Part shown: in pieces, positions 1 to 7,631 of the stretch | Numbering within the stretch: the stretch's first letter is position 1 | How the letters are laid out: every line of letters begins with the position of its first letter | Source: Ilumatobacter sp. | Lineage (GTDB): Bacteria > Actinomycetota > Acidimicrobiia > Acidimicrobiales > Ilumatobacteraceae | Assembly (NCBI RefSeq): GCF_030065885.1 | Contig: NZ_JASJCS010000030.1 | Coordinates: forward strand, 1-46,814 | Length of the DNA: 46,814 nucleotides | Direction of reading: 5' to 3' | The notes under the pieces: model-generated | What the model was told of the DNA's origin: nothing | Database searches by the model: none | Seen by the model: only the letters and a program-made list of their open reading frames with translations | Made by a program: the position numbers and the translations under genes

Positions 1-26
1 TGACCCTGGCAAGATCGAATCCGGTC

Positions 27-902
27 ATGCATCCTGATCGAACGTTCCTGGACCGCCGGCGCTTCCTCGTGCTCGGTGGTATGGCGGCGGTTGCCGCGGC
101 ATGCTCGTCGTCCGACGACGATGCCGTCTCGGCTCCCACCGAGACGGACGACGGCGCTCGATCCAGCGCGCCGACCGCGCCTGCCGAGACGTCGCGGGCG
201 ACCACGGCAGCGTCGCCGACCACGAGCTCGGCCGCTGCTGCCGATGCGGATGAGCCGGGTCCGACCACGGCGAGCGCCAGCGCGCTCGATCCGTTCACCG
301 CGGCCGACTTCGAGACGCTCGGTGTCTGCGCGCTCCTGGCCGACACGACGGCGGGTCCGTTCCCGAACCGAGAGCGGCTCGACCGGCGCGACGTCACCGA
401 GGGCTACCCGGGTCACCCGCTCCGGCTCGGGCTCCGGGTGATCGACGCTGCGTGCGAGCCGGTTCCCGGCGCCGCCGTCGAGATCTGGCACGCCGACGCC
501 ACGGGCGACTACAGCTCGTACCAAGACGGCGGCACCGGCAAGGACGAGGGCGAGGGCACGGCGTTCCTGCGCGGCCTCCAGACCGCCGGCGACGACGGCA
601 TCGTCGAGTTCCTCACGATCTATCCCGGCTGGTACCCGGGCCGCGCCGTCCACATCCACCTGAGCGTGCACGTCAGCGGCGACACCACGCTCACGAGCCA
701 GTTGTTCTTCGACGACGGCTACACCGAGCAGGTGTACGCGTCGGCGCCGTACGACGAGTTCGGGCCGCCCGACACGCCGAACGGCCGCGACGGCATCGCC
801 GGCCCGGCGATCGCCACCGGAGGCCTGCTCGCGCTCGCGCCGGGCGCGACATCGGCGGGCGTCGGCACCGTGGGGTTGGCGAACCTCGGCGTCACCGCCT
901 GA
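27..902 (+). CDS. Exported intradiol ring-cleavage dioxygenase-like lipoprotein
   Basis: The protein has 291 residues. The N-terminus carries a twin-arginine motif (DRRRFLVLGG, residues 9-18), a short hydrophobic stretch and a lipobox ending AAAC near residue 26, so it is probably a Tat-exported lipoprotein. A Ser/Thr/Ala-rich linker follows to about residue 90. The C-terminal domain matches the intradiol (catechol/protocatechuate 3,4-) dioxygenase fold: the segment EIWHADATGDYSSY and the later YPGWYPGRAVHIHLSV carry the Tyr and His residues that bind non-haem Fe(III) in this family. Family members cleave catecholic rings with O2. A surface-anchored form suggests attack on extracellular aromatics or a structural role, since substrate cannot be read. 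Only 26 bases precede the start, so its promoter is outside or barely inside the window. Confidence 0.85.
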   Translation: MHPDRTFLDRRRFLVLGGMAAVAAACSSSDDDAVSAPTETDDGARSSAPTAPAETSRATTAASPTTSSAAAADADEPGPTTASASALDPFTAADFETLGVCALLADTTAGPFPNRERLDRRDVTEGYPGHPLRLGLRVIDAACEPVPGAAVEIWHADATGDYSSYQDGGTGKDEGEGTAFLRGLQTAGDDGIVEFLTIYPGWYPGRAVHIHLSVHVSGDTTLTSQLFFDDGYTEQVYASAPYDEFGPPDTPNGRDGIAGPAIATGGLLALAPGATSAGVGTVGLANLGVTA

Positions 903-913
903 TCGGCGCCGGC

Positions 914-2182
914 TCACGCCGAGCTGGCGGCCTCGGTCGGCTGGGTGACGTCGTTGTCGTGATCGCCGTCGCCCAGTGGCACACGCCCGATCCGTTCGAC
1001 CGCGAGCGAGACCGCGATCCCCACGATGACGCCGCGTTCGACACGCGGCGCGGTTGCCAGCGTGGCGGCGAGCGTGGCGGCACCGACCAGGAGGTGCGGC
1101 GTGCCCCGGTGGCGGAGGTCCCACAACCCGCGCAGGTTGATCAGCTTCGCGACCGCACCGATGACGATCGCGCCGAGGATGGCCTGCGGGAGGTCGCGCA
1201 GCACGGGTGTCAGCGGGAGGGTCAGCAACACGAACGCGCCGGTGATCGCGCCGGCCCACGCGCTTGTGGCGCCGGCCATCCGGTTCAGCGAGCTGCGCGA
1301 GAACGAACCGCCCACCGGGAACGCGCCCGACACGCCGGCGGCCAGGTTGGCCACACCCTGGGACACCATCTCGCGGTTGGCGTCCCACGGCTCCCTGTCG
1401 AGCCGGGCGAAGGTCCGGGCGATCGATGCCGGCTCGGCGAACCCGACGAGCGCGATGGCCAGCGCTGGCACGATCAGATCGGCCGTGCGCGACCAGGGGA
1501 ACTCGACGCCGAGCGAGATGAAGCCGCCGTCGAGCTCGCCGACGATCGATCCGCCGTAGCCGGAGGCCGAGCTGATCACGAGGCCGACGACCACCGCGGC
1601 GAGCACGCCGGGGAACAACCGGTGCAGGAGCCTCCCGCCGAAGATCATCACCAGCGTCATCGCCGCGAACAGCATCGCCGTGAGGCTCCACCGCCCGGGA
1701 TGCGCGAGCGCGTCGAACGCGTTGTGGAGCACGCCGCCGCGGTCGGGGTCGACGTCGAAGGCCTTGGGGAGCTGCGACGACAGGATCAGGATCGCGGCGG
1801 CCGTCGTGAAGCCGACGAGCACCGGTGGCGAGAGCAGGTATGCGACCCGGCCCAGCCGGCCGAGGCCAAGCAGGACGCGCATCCCGCCGACGAGGAGCGC
1901 CAGCAGCGCCGCCATCTCGATGTACTCGGCCGACGACTCCGTGGCGAGCGGCGACAGCGCACCGAACGTCAAGAGCGCCGTGAGGGCCACCGGTCCGGTC
2001 TGCAGATAGCGCGAGGACACGAACAGCGCGGCCAAGAGCGACGGGAGCGCGGTCGCCCACAGCCCGTACTGGGGCGGCATCCCCGCAAGCTCGGCGTACG
2101 CCAGCGACTGCGGAATCGCGACGAGCGCGACCGACACCCCGGCGATCACGTCGCCCGTGCTCGGACGACCGAACCGCTGCAT
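914..2182 (-). CDS. SulP-family anion permease without STAS domain
   Basis: A 422-residue integral membrane protein of the SulP (SLC26) family, which exchanges or symports sulfate, bicarbonate or other anions across the cytoplasmic membrane. The N-terminal signature (residues about 5-40: GDVIAGVSVALVAIPQSLAYAELAGMPPQYGLWA) is typical, followed by about ten or more hydrophobic segments. The chain ends shortly after the last membrane segment with a charged tail, so the usual cytoplasmic STAS domain is missing. I chose ATG at 2182 because a TAGCGT box ends 7 nt upstream, which fits a leaderless transcript; an in-frame GTG lies 18 nt further up. A much longer open frame exists upstream but is antisense to the next gene and is spurious. 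Substrate is unknown. Confidence 0.85.
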   Translation of the reverse strand: MQRFGRPSTGDVIAGVSVALVAIPQSLAYAELAGMPPQYGLWATALPSLLAALFVSSRYLQTGPVALTALLTFGALSPLATESSAEYIEMAALLALLVGGMRVLLGLGRLGRVAYLLSPPVLVGFTTAAAILILSSQLPKAFDVDPDRGGVLHNAFDALAHPGRWSLTAMLFAAMTLVMIFGGRLLHRLFPGVLAAVVVGLVISSASGYGGSIVGELDGGFISLGVEFPWSRTADLIVPALAIALVGFAEPASIARTFARLDREPWDANREMVSQGVANLAAGVSGAFPVGGSFSRSSLNRMAGATSAWAGAITGAFVLLTLPLTPVLRDLPQAILGAIVIGAVAKLINLRGLWDLRHRGTPHLLVGAATLAATLATAPRVERGVIVGIAVSLAVERIGRVPLGDGDHDNDVTQPTEAASSA

Positions 2183-2189
2183 GGTCGCG

Positions 2190-2195
2190 ACGCTA
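2190..2195 (-). promoter_or_regulatory. -10 box (TAGCGT) of leaderless SulP gene
   Basis: TAGCGT on the minus strand ends 7 nt before the ATG at 2182. This matches the spacing seen at many starts in this window, so transcription probably begins at or next to the start codon. No convincing -35 box is visible. Confidence 0.5.
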
Positions 2196-2233
2196 GTCAC
2201 GGTCGCGCGCCGGCCCGCGGCCGCCGGGTCGGA

Positions 2234-2239
2234 TACCGT
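2234..2239 (+). promoter_or_regulatory. -10 box (TACCGT) of leaderless serine hydrolase gene
   Basis: TACCGT ends 6 nt before the ATG at 2246, and there is no Shine-Dalgarno sequence in between. A leaderless mRNA is inferred from this and from the identical layout at other genes of the window. Confidence 0.5.
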
Positions 2240-2245
2240 CCGTGC

Positions 2246-3229
2246 ATGACCCTCCGGGATCATGTCGACGCGATCTTCGGACGGCCCGCCGAACACGGCA
2301 TCTCGCTCGCGATGGTGGTGGTCCGCGACGGCGAGATCGTCGCCGAACGCTACGGCCACCAGCCCGACACCGCGTTCGGTCCGGGGGAACCAGTCGACGA
2401 GACCACGACGCTGATCTCCTGGAGCACGGCCAAGTCGATGACGCACGCAGCCGTCGGCCTGCTCGTCATGGACGGCCTGGTCGATCTCGACGCACCCGCT
2501 CCCGTACCGGAATGGGAGGGCACTCGGAAGGCGGGCATCACATGGCTCGACCTGCTCGAGATGCGCCCCGGCCTGCGCTTCTTCGAGGACTACGTCGACG
2601 AGCACCAGTCCGACTGCATCGCGATGCTCTTCGGAGACGGACACGCCGATCACGCCGCCTACGCCGCAGCGCTGCCGCTCGACCACGAACCGGGCACCGT
2701 CTGGAACTACTCGTCCGGTACGACCAACATCGTCACGCGGGCGCTCGGGGGCATCGTCGGCGGCGGCCGCGACGGCATGGAGGCGTTCCTGCGCAACCGC
2801 CTCTTCGAGCCGTGCGGCATGAGCTCGGCGACGCCCAAGTTCGACGATGTCGGCACCTGGGTCGGTTCGTCGTACGTCTACGCGACCGCCCGGGACTTCG
2901 CCCGGTTCGGCGAGCTGTACCGCAACGACGGCGTGACCGCCGGCGGTGACCGCATCCTGCCAGAGGGCTGGGCCGACCACGGCCGCACCGTCGTCGCCCA
3001 CGACCCCGCCGAGCCGGTTCCGGGTGGCTTCGACTACGGGCGCCACTGGTGGATGTGGCCCGCGTTCCCGGGGTCGATCGCTGCGCATGGCTTCGAGGGT
3101 CAGTACATCGTCGTGGTGCCCGATCGTGCGCTGACCGTGGTCCACCTCGGCAAGACCGACGCCGACGTGCGCCACCACCTGATCGCAGCGATCGTTGACC
3201 TGATCCACGCCGCCGCGTCGACGCCGTAG
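2246..3229 (+). CDS. Beta-lactamase-fold serine hydrolase (class C / esterase type)
   Basis: A 327-residue protein of the beta-lactamase class C/penicillin-binding family. The catalytic S-x-x-K is visible as STAK in ISWSTAKSMTH (about residue 69), the Tyr motif as WNYSSGTTN (about residue 155), and the third motif as HGFEGQ near residue 285 (HxG type rather than KTG). This set is typical of esterase or aminohydrolase members rather than true beta-lactamases. There is no signal peptide, so it should act in the cytoplasm. The gene is divergent from the SulP gene and 35 bp upstream of the flippase-like gene, with which it may be co-transcribed. Substrate cannot be inferred. Confidence 0.85.
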   Translation: MTLRDHVDAIFGRPAEHGISLAMVVVRDGEIVAERYGHQPDTAFGPGEPVDETTTLISWSTAKSMTHAAVGLLVMDGLVDLDAPAPVPEWEGTRKAGITWLDLLEMRPGLRFFEDYVDEHQSDCIAMLFGDGHADHAAYAAALPLDHEPGTVWNYSSGTTNIVTRALGGIVGGGRDGMEAFLRNRLFEPCGMSSATPKFDDVGTWVGSSYVYATARDFARFGELYRNDGVTAGGDRILPEGWADHGRTVVAHDPAEPVPGGFDYGRHWWMWPAFPGSIAAHGFEGQYIVVVPDRALTVVHLGKTDADVRHHLIAAIVDLIHAAASTP

Positions 3230-3264
3230 GCTGGTCGGTGGTCGTACCTCCCGACCGTTGGACG

Positions 3265-4539
3265 ATGACCGAATCCGCTGCCGCCGACGCGACGAACGCC
3301 CCGGACCCGCTGTTGCCCACGGGCGAGTTGCCGGTGACCGAGCGCGAGCCGGCGTTCGAGGAATCCAAGCCGAGATGGCGGCCGACCCTCAAGGTCCTCT
3401 TGTTCGTGGCGGTCATCTACTACTTCGTGATCCCGCTGATCCCGAACTTCCGCAACGCATGGTCGGAGTTGCAGCGGGTCGAGCCGGTCCTGCTCGTCGT
3501 CGGATTGGCGCTGGAGATGATCGCCCTGTACTGCTACGCGCCGCTCATGAAGGCGGCGCTCGGCGAGGCCGGCGAACCGCTGTCGCACTGGCGGCTGTAC
3601 CGGATCCAGATGAGCACCCGGGCGCTGTCGAGCATCGTGCCGGGCGGCAGCGCGGCCAGCTCGGCGCTCGGCTACCGGCTGATGACGTTGTCGGGGGTGT
3701 CCGGTGCCGACGCCGGGTTCGCCCTCGCAACGGTCGGGCTCGGTTCGGCGGTGGTGCTCAACATGATCCTGTGGTGCGGGCTGATCGTGTCGATCCCGAT
3801 CCGGGGCGTGAACGCGATCTACGGAACCGCCGCGCTGGCGGGCATCCTCGTCATGGGGCTTGCCGGCACGCTGGTGTTCGGTCTGATGGAGGGCACCGAG
3901 CGCTCCGAACGCATCATCCGCTGGATCGCCCGGAAGCTGCGCCTCGACGACGAGAAGGCGGCCACGGTGCTCCACCGCGTCGCCGAGCGGCTCGAACAGC
4001 TGCTCAGCGATCGTCGGCTCCTCGGTCGGGTCGCGTTCTGGGCTGCCCTCAACTGGCTGTTCGACGCGGCCGCGCTCTGGATCTTCCTGCGGGCCTTCAA
4101 CGTGACGATGGACGTCGACGCGCTGATCATCGCGTTCGGCATCGCCAACGTGCTTGCCGCGATCCCGATCACGCCCGGCGGCCTCGGCTACGTCGACGGC
4201 GGCTACGTGGCGATGCTCAGCGGCTTCGGTGCCTCCGTGCGGCGCGCCACCCTCGGCGTCGCGTCCTACCGGTTCGCCCAGTTCTTCTTCCCGATCCTGC
4301 TGGGTGGGGTGTTGTACCTGTCGCTCCGGGTGGGTCCGTGGTCGATCGAGCGGCGTGAGCGCCTGATCCGGCTGCGCGACCTCGCCGAGGAAGAGACCCG
4401 CCGTGGCGAGTCGTCGATCGACTTCCAGTTGCGCTTCCCGACTCGCGACGACACCGGTGAGCTGATCCGGCGGCCGCCGACGACGATCGAGCGCCATCAG
4501 GAACGGTTCCGTCGCTGGCGCCGCAACCGCAAGCAGTGA
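3265..4539 (+). CDS. Flippase-like membrane protein (LPG synthase TM-region family, UPF0104)
   Basis: A 424-residue protein with a hydrophilic N-terminus of about 45 residues, then seven or more hydrophobic segments, and a charged C-terminal tail of about 70 residues. Residues 45-360 resemble the membrane part of lysylphosphatidylglycerol synthase (UPF0104/YbhN type), including the motif SIVPGGSAASSALGYRL and the later IPITPGGLGYVDGGY, both typical of the family. Such proteins are thought to move or use polyprenyl- or phospholipid-linked substrates. The soluble aminoacyl-transferase half of MprF is absent, so lysyl-PG synthesis is not expected. ATG at 3265 is preferred over an upstream GTG at 3238. 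The stop overlaps the start of mutY by 4 bp, implying translational coupling. Confidence 0.8.
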   Translation: MTESAAADATNAPDPLLPTGELPVTEREPAFEESKPRWRPTLKVLLFVAVIYYFVIPLIPNFRNAWSELQRVEPVLLVVGLALEMIALYCYAPLMKAALGEAGEPLSHWRLYRIQMSTRALSSIVPGGSAASSALGYRLMTLSGVSGADAGFALATVGLGSAVVLNMILWCGLIVSIPIRGVNAIYGTAALAGILVMGLAGTLVFGLMEGTERSERIIRWIARKLRLDDEKAATVLHRVAERLEQLLSDRRLLGRVAFWAALNWLFDAAALWIFLRAFNVTMDVDALIIAFGIANVLAAIPITPGGLGYVDGGYVAMLSGFGASVRRATLGVASYRFAQFFFPILLGGVLYLSLRVGPWSIERRERLIRLRDLAEEETRRGESSIDFQLRFPTRDDTGELIRRPPTTIERHQERFRRWRRNRKQ

Positions 4540-5396
4540 GCGCGGTCGCGGACGTCGACGGCCTGACGGCGGACGTGCTCGCCTGGGGCCTGCCACGCCT
4601 GCGCGATCTGCCGTGGCGCCGGACGCGGGACCCCTGGGCGGTGCTCGTCAGCGAGGTGATGTTGCAGCAGACGCAGGTCGCTCGGGTGGTGCCGAGGTGG
4701 GAGCGGTTCCTCGAGCGGTTCCCGACCGTGGCAGCCTGCGCCGCCGCCCCGCTGGCCGACGTCCTCCGCGAGTGGCAGGGCCTCGGGTATCCGCGGCGGG
4801 CGCGCAACCTGCACGCAACGGCGGCCCGGGTCGATGCGCTCGGCGGCTTCCCGCAGACGCTGGAGCAGCTGTTGGAGCTGCCCGGCGTCGGGCCCTATAC
4901 GGCGCGGGCGTTGCTGGCGTTCGCGTTCGAGATCGACGCGGCCGTCGTCGACACGAACATCGCCCGCGTGTACGCACGCGTGGCGGGCGAGCGGCTGACG
5001 CCCAAGCGCGTCCAGGCGATGGCCGATGCGGCATGCCCCTCCGGTGACGCCTGGGTCTGGAACCAGTGCCTGATGGACCTCGGCGCCGTTCTGTGCCGGC
5101 CCGAGCCCTCGTGTGTCGAGTGTCCGATCCGCACGAGATGTGCCTGGCACATCTCGCGCGGGGATGACCCGGCGATCGGGTCGAGTGGCGTCAGCGGCCG
5201 GCAGGCGCGGTTCGAGGGCAGCGACCGGCAGGCGCGCGGTCGACTGATGCGCGCACTCACCGAGGGCCCCGTCGAGCGCCGCGACGTCGCGGCGGTCATG
5301 CAGCGCGACGGCGCAGATGCGAGTCGCCTCGTACGGGCCCTCGTCGACGAGGGTCTCTGCGCCGACGACGGCGATCTCGTGCGACTGCCCGACTGA
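4536..5396 (+). CDS. mutY: A/G-specific adenine DNA glycosylase
   Basis: A 286-residue base-excision repair enzyme that removes adenine paired with 8-oxoguanine. Seen: the N-terminal motif EVMLQQTQVARV, the helix-hairpin-helix LPGVGPYTARALL with downstream VVDTNIARV (Asp of the HhH-GPD motif), and a [4Fe-4S] loop C-x5-C-x2-C-x5-C (CRPEPSCVECPIRTRC), where the first gap is one shorter than the usual six. The C-terminal NUDIX-like domain of E. coli MutY is absent and replaced by about 60 residues that look like a small winged-helix. This short form is common in actinobacteria. It starts with GTG, overlapping the stop of the preceding gene by 4 bp, so it is translationally coupled to it. Confidence 0.92.
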   Translation: MSAVADVDGLTADVLAWGLPRLRDLPWRRTRDPWAVLVSEVMLQQTQVARVVPRWERFLERFPTVAACAAAPLADVLREWQGLGYPRRARNLHATAARVDALGGFPQTLEQLLELPGVGPYTARALLAFAFEIDAAVVDTNIARVYARVAGERLTPKRVQAMADAACPSGDAWVWNQCLMDLGAVLCRPEPSCVECPIRTRCAWHISRGDDPAIGSSGVSGRQARFEGSDRQARGRLMRALTEGPVERRDVAAVMQRDGADASRLVRALVDEGLCADDGDLVRLPD

Positions 5397-5462
5397 CGCA
5401 CCCGGGCGAGGATCCTCTGTCGTCGCAGCCTCGACCGGGTCGACGATGGGAGTGATTCGGCC

Positions 5463-5600
5463 GTGCCGGACATCGGGCACCTCGTGAAGTCGGGCCTTTC
5501 CGCCGGCATCGCCGTGCCGCTCTGCCTCCTGATCGCGGCGGCGGGGCGACGGATTCCCGGCGTCGCCCGTGTGCGCCAGCGGGTCGTCAGCCTGCTGTGA
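5463..5600 (+). CDS. Possible 45-residue membrane peptide
   Basis: A short open frame begins with GTG about 9 nt after a GGGAG sequence and encodes 45 residues with one hydrophobic stretch (SAGIAVPLCLLIAAAG) flanked by basic residues, ending RQRVVSLL. It lies 66 bp downstream of mutY and its last 14 bases overlap the end of the convergent selenoprotein gene. It fills the only gap between mutY and that gene (5397-5586), where I see no other signal. No family is recognised. It could be chance. Confidence 0.25.
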   Translation: MPDIGHLVKSGLSAGIAVPLCLLIAAAGRRIPGVARVRQRVVSLL

Positions 5601-6108
5601 TCTGGCCGACGATGTCGTCGAAGGCGGCGTCGGCGTAGGCGACCATCTCGTCGTCGGTGCGGTCCTGGATCGGGTGCGGCGTGAAGACGCGCGCCATCGC
5701 CGAGTAGCCGAGCGACTTGGACTGCGACTCGGCCGCGGTCACGAACTCGTTCGACGCGACGAACATCCCCGGGATGCCGCGGATCTCGAGGTCGCTGATG
5801 TCGTGCACACTGCACGACGTGCAGCTGCCTCAATCGGCAAGCGCTTCGATGACCACCTGACACTCGGTCGCGATCTGGTGGCGCAGGTCGACGGGTGCCG
5901 GCTTGGCGAACGTCGGCTTGCGGTAGCGCTTGACCTTCGCGCCGACCTCGGTCAGGCGCTGCTCGATCCGGTCGAGGAAGACGTCGCCGCGCGGCTTGGA
6001 GATGTCGAGCAGCCCGACGGTCAGCCCCGAGAGCGAGGCCGGGCGGGCGAGGCGCGCTCGCTCGGCGACGGTCTGCTCGCCGGTCGGGTCGAGAATCGTC
6101 TGTGCCAT
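5587..6108 (-). CDS. UGSC-motif selenoprotein (in-frame UGA read as selenocysteine)
   Basis: Read through one UGA, this frame encodes 173 residues. The UGA is codon 93 (5832-5830) and gives the sequence ALAD-U-GSCTSCSVHDISDLE, exactly the U-G-S-C motif known from a selenoprotein family reported in marine metagenomes. Sequence continues as one coherent protein on both sides: an N-terminal alpha/beta-looking domain (SLSGLTVGLLDISKPRGDVFLDRIEQRL) and a C-terminal half (IRGIPGMFVASNEFVTAAESQ). Codon use and GC content do not change at the UGA. A perfect 8-bp hairpin lies 11 nt after the UGA, as expected for a bacterial SECIS. The start has a good ribosome site (AGGGGG, 5 nt before ATG). It follows the thioredoxin-fusion gene by 22 bp, probably in one operon. 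The Sec/Cys cluster suggests a redox or electrophile-handling role; the reaction is unknown. The alternative is two short frames split by a nonsense mutation, which I think unlikely. selA, selB, selC and selD are not in this window. Confidence 0.85.
5800..5818 (-). promoter_or_regulatory. Bacterial SECIS hairpin for UGA codon at 5830-5832
   Basis: On the minus strand GTCGTGCA and TGCACGAC form a perfect 8-bp stem closed by a 3-nt loop GTG. The stem starts 11 nt after the UGA and the loop begins 20 nt after it, with G as first loop base. Published descriptions of bacterial SECIS elements call for a stem-loop close downstream of UGA with a G in the first or second loop position, read by SelB. 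It lies within coding sequence, and its bases encode part of SCSVHDI. Confidence 0.75.
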
Positions 6109-6130
6109 CGCTGCCCCCTTGCGCCGCTGA

Positions 6131-7600
6131 TCAGTATCGCACTTCGCGGGTGACCGGCTTCGAACCCATCTCGCCGTTCACCCAGCCCGGGATCACCATC
6201 GAGAACAGGCCGGCGCCGCCGCCGCTGTACGCGAGCATCAGGCCGTCGGGACGGAACTTCGGCAGGTTGACCGGGCCATCTGCCGTGTCCGGCGCGAGGA
6301 AGCCGCTCGCCGACTGGGTCGGGACGCCCTCGGCGATCTCGCCGGCCCCGCGGGCGAGCTCGCCGATCGGCGTGGTGAGCCGCATGTGCAGTTCGAACAG
6401 GATCCGGTCGCGATCCCAACCGGCCTCGGCGAAGACCCTGGCGTGCTCGGGGCCCATGACGACGATCGCGTCGAAGGCCATGACGAGCTTGTGGTGGTGC
6501 ATCGCCTGGAGCTGGTGGGCGAGCGAGTTGGCGAGGCTCTCGGGCGTCCGCGACAGCTGATCGACCATGCCCCTCGGTCCCTCGCCTGCGAACAGGGTGA
6601 CGGCGTCGACGCCGGGATCGACGCCGTGTTGGCCGGCCAGCGTGCCGTAGGGCGAGTCGGCGTCATTCTCGGCGAAGCAGAAGCTCAGCTTGCCGGGGTT
6701 GCCGTGTGCGGCGCGGTCGACCTCGCCGGGCCGGCCGCCGCCGATGTTGCGGATCACGAGCTGGAGCGCACGCCCGATGGTCGAGTTGGCACGGTTGCCC
6801 TGACCGAGCGCGTTGATGCCCGAGTTCATGCCGATCGCCCGCGTGCCGGGCCCGCTGCAGATCACGACGGGCCCGACCGGCATCGTCGTCGCCAGCAGCC
6901 CGTGCATGTTGAACTCGTCGTTGCACGCCGCCTCGACCGCCGTCAGCACCCACGGCAGGTACTCGGGGAGGCAGCCGGCCATCACCGCCGCGATCGCGAC
7001 CTTCTCGACCGACGCGTGGACGAGGTCGGGCGGCACGGTCGCGACGATCTCGTCGGGAGCCCGTGACGTGCCGGTCAACATCGCCAGCACGCGCTCCTCG
7101 GTCGGCGGCACGACGGGAAGGCCGTCGCTCCAGCCGCGCGTGAACATCATCTCGACGGGATCCTCGAGCTCGGCGACCTCGATCCGCCGTGACCGCAGCA
7201 CGCTGCCACCGTGTCGTGCCCGCAGCTCGTCGACGAGGTCCGGGTCGACGCTCCGCGAGCCGCAGCCGGGACGCATCGCCGGCAACCCTCCACCGAGGTC
7301 GTCGATGCCGGTGAACTCGCGCCACGCGTCACGCGACCAGCCGAACGTGCGGTCGACCTCGGCGCCGTCCTCGACCCGGATCAGCGTCGGCACGGTCTCG
7401 ATGTCGTGGTGCCAGCTCACCCCGAGATCGACGTCGTGGATCGCCAGCGGGTCACCGGGGAACGCCGGATCGTCCTGGGTGTAGACGACGAGGTCGCGCG
7501 CTGCCGCGATCTCCCTGAGCGCCGGCACGATCGTCTGGCACGTCTCGCAGTCCCTCTTGACGATCGCCACGAGTCCGTCGGGCAGCGTCGGCTTGCTCAT
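6131..7600 (-). CDS. Thioredoxin-fold protein fused to large unknown domain; operon partner of the selenoprotein
   Basis: A 489-residue protein. Residues 1-105 look like a thioredoxin fold: C18-E-T-C21 in KRDCETCQTIVPAL, and a cis-proline-type VPTLIRV near residue 80. Residues about 125-489 form a second domain I do not recognise, with conserved-looking Gly-rich and polar patches (FTRGWSDGLPVVPPTEERV, GPVVICSGPGTRAIGMNSG, HHHKLVMAFDAIVVMGPEHARVF). The stop is 22 bp before the selenoprotein start on the same strand, so the two are likely made together, and the CxxC domain could reduce the Sec/Cys centre of its neighbour. That role is inference. ATG at 7600 is chosen because a TACCGT box ends 6 nt upstream; an in-frame ATG lies 24 nt further up. 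Confidence 0.75.
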   Translation of the reverse strand: MSKPTLPDGLVAIVKRDCETCQTIVPALREIAAARDLVVYTQDDPAFPGDPLAIHDVDLGVSWHHDIETVPTLIRVEDGAEVDRTFGWSRDAWREFTGIDDLGGGLPAMRPGCGSRSVDPDLVDELRARHGGSVLRSRRIEVAELEDPVEMMFTRGWSDGLPVVPPTEERVLAMLTGTSRAPDEIVATVPPDLVHASVEKVAIAAVMAGCLPEYLPWVLTAVEAACNDEFNMHGLLATTMPVGPVVICSGPGTRAIGMNSGINALGQGNRANSTIGRALQLVIRNIGGGRPGEVDRAAHGNPGKLSFCFAENDADSPYGTLAGQHGVDPGVDAVTLFAGEGPRGMVDQLSRTPESLANSLAHQLQAMHHHKLVMAFDAIVVMGPEHARVFAEAGWDRDRILFELHMRLTTPIGELARGAGEIAEGVPTQSASGFLAPDTADGPVNLPKFRPDGLMLAYSGGGAGLFSMVIPGWVNGEMGSKPVTREVRY

Positions 7601-7606
7601 GGCCCG

Positions 7607-7612
7607 ACGGTA
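7607..7612 (-). promoter_or_regulatory. -10 box (TACCGT) of the thioredoxin-fusion/selenoprotein operon
   Basis: TACCGT on the minus strand ends 6 nt before the ATG at 7600. A leaderless transcript covering the fusion gene and the selenoprotein gene is the simplest reading. The 31-bp gap to the preceding PhyH gene shows no terminator. Confidence 0.5.
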
Positions 7613-7631
7613 CCGGCCGGTCACGTGCCGG

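Noticed and set aside
914-3208. SulP gene starting far upstream to give a 764-residue protein
   Set aside because: The extra N-terminal part is antisense to the serine hydrolase and has no SulP homology. The leaderless box before 2182 fits the short start.
452-3229. A 925-codon plus-strand frame spanning the SulP region into the serine hydrolase
   Set aside because: Only its last 327 codons are a real protein. The earlier part is out of frame with the dioxygenase and antisense to the SulP gene, with Arg/His-rich low-complexity sequence.
5587-5832. Reading the UGSC region as two separate small genes (92 and 73 codons) or as a pseudogene
   Set aside because: The two parts are in the same frame, separated only by one UGA at the motif position, and the second frame's first ATG comes after the conserved GSC-x-x-C segment. 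The hairpin and motif fit Sec better than decay.
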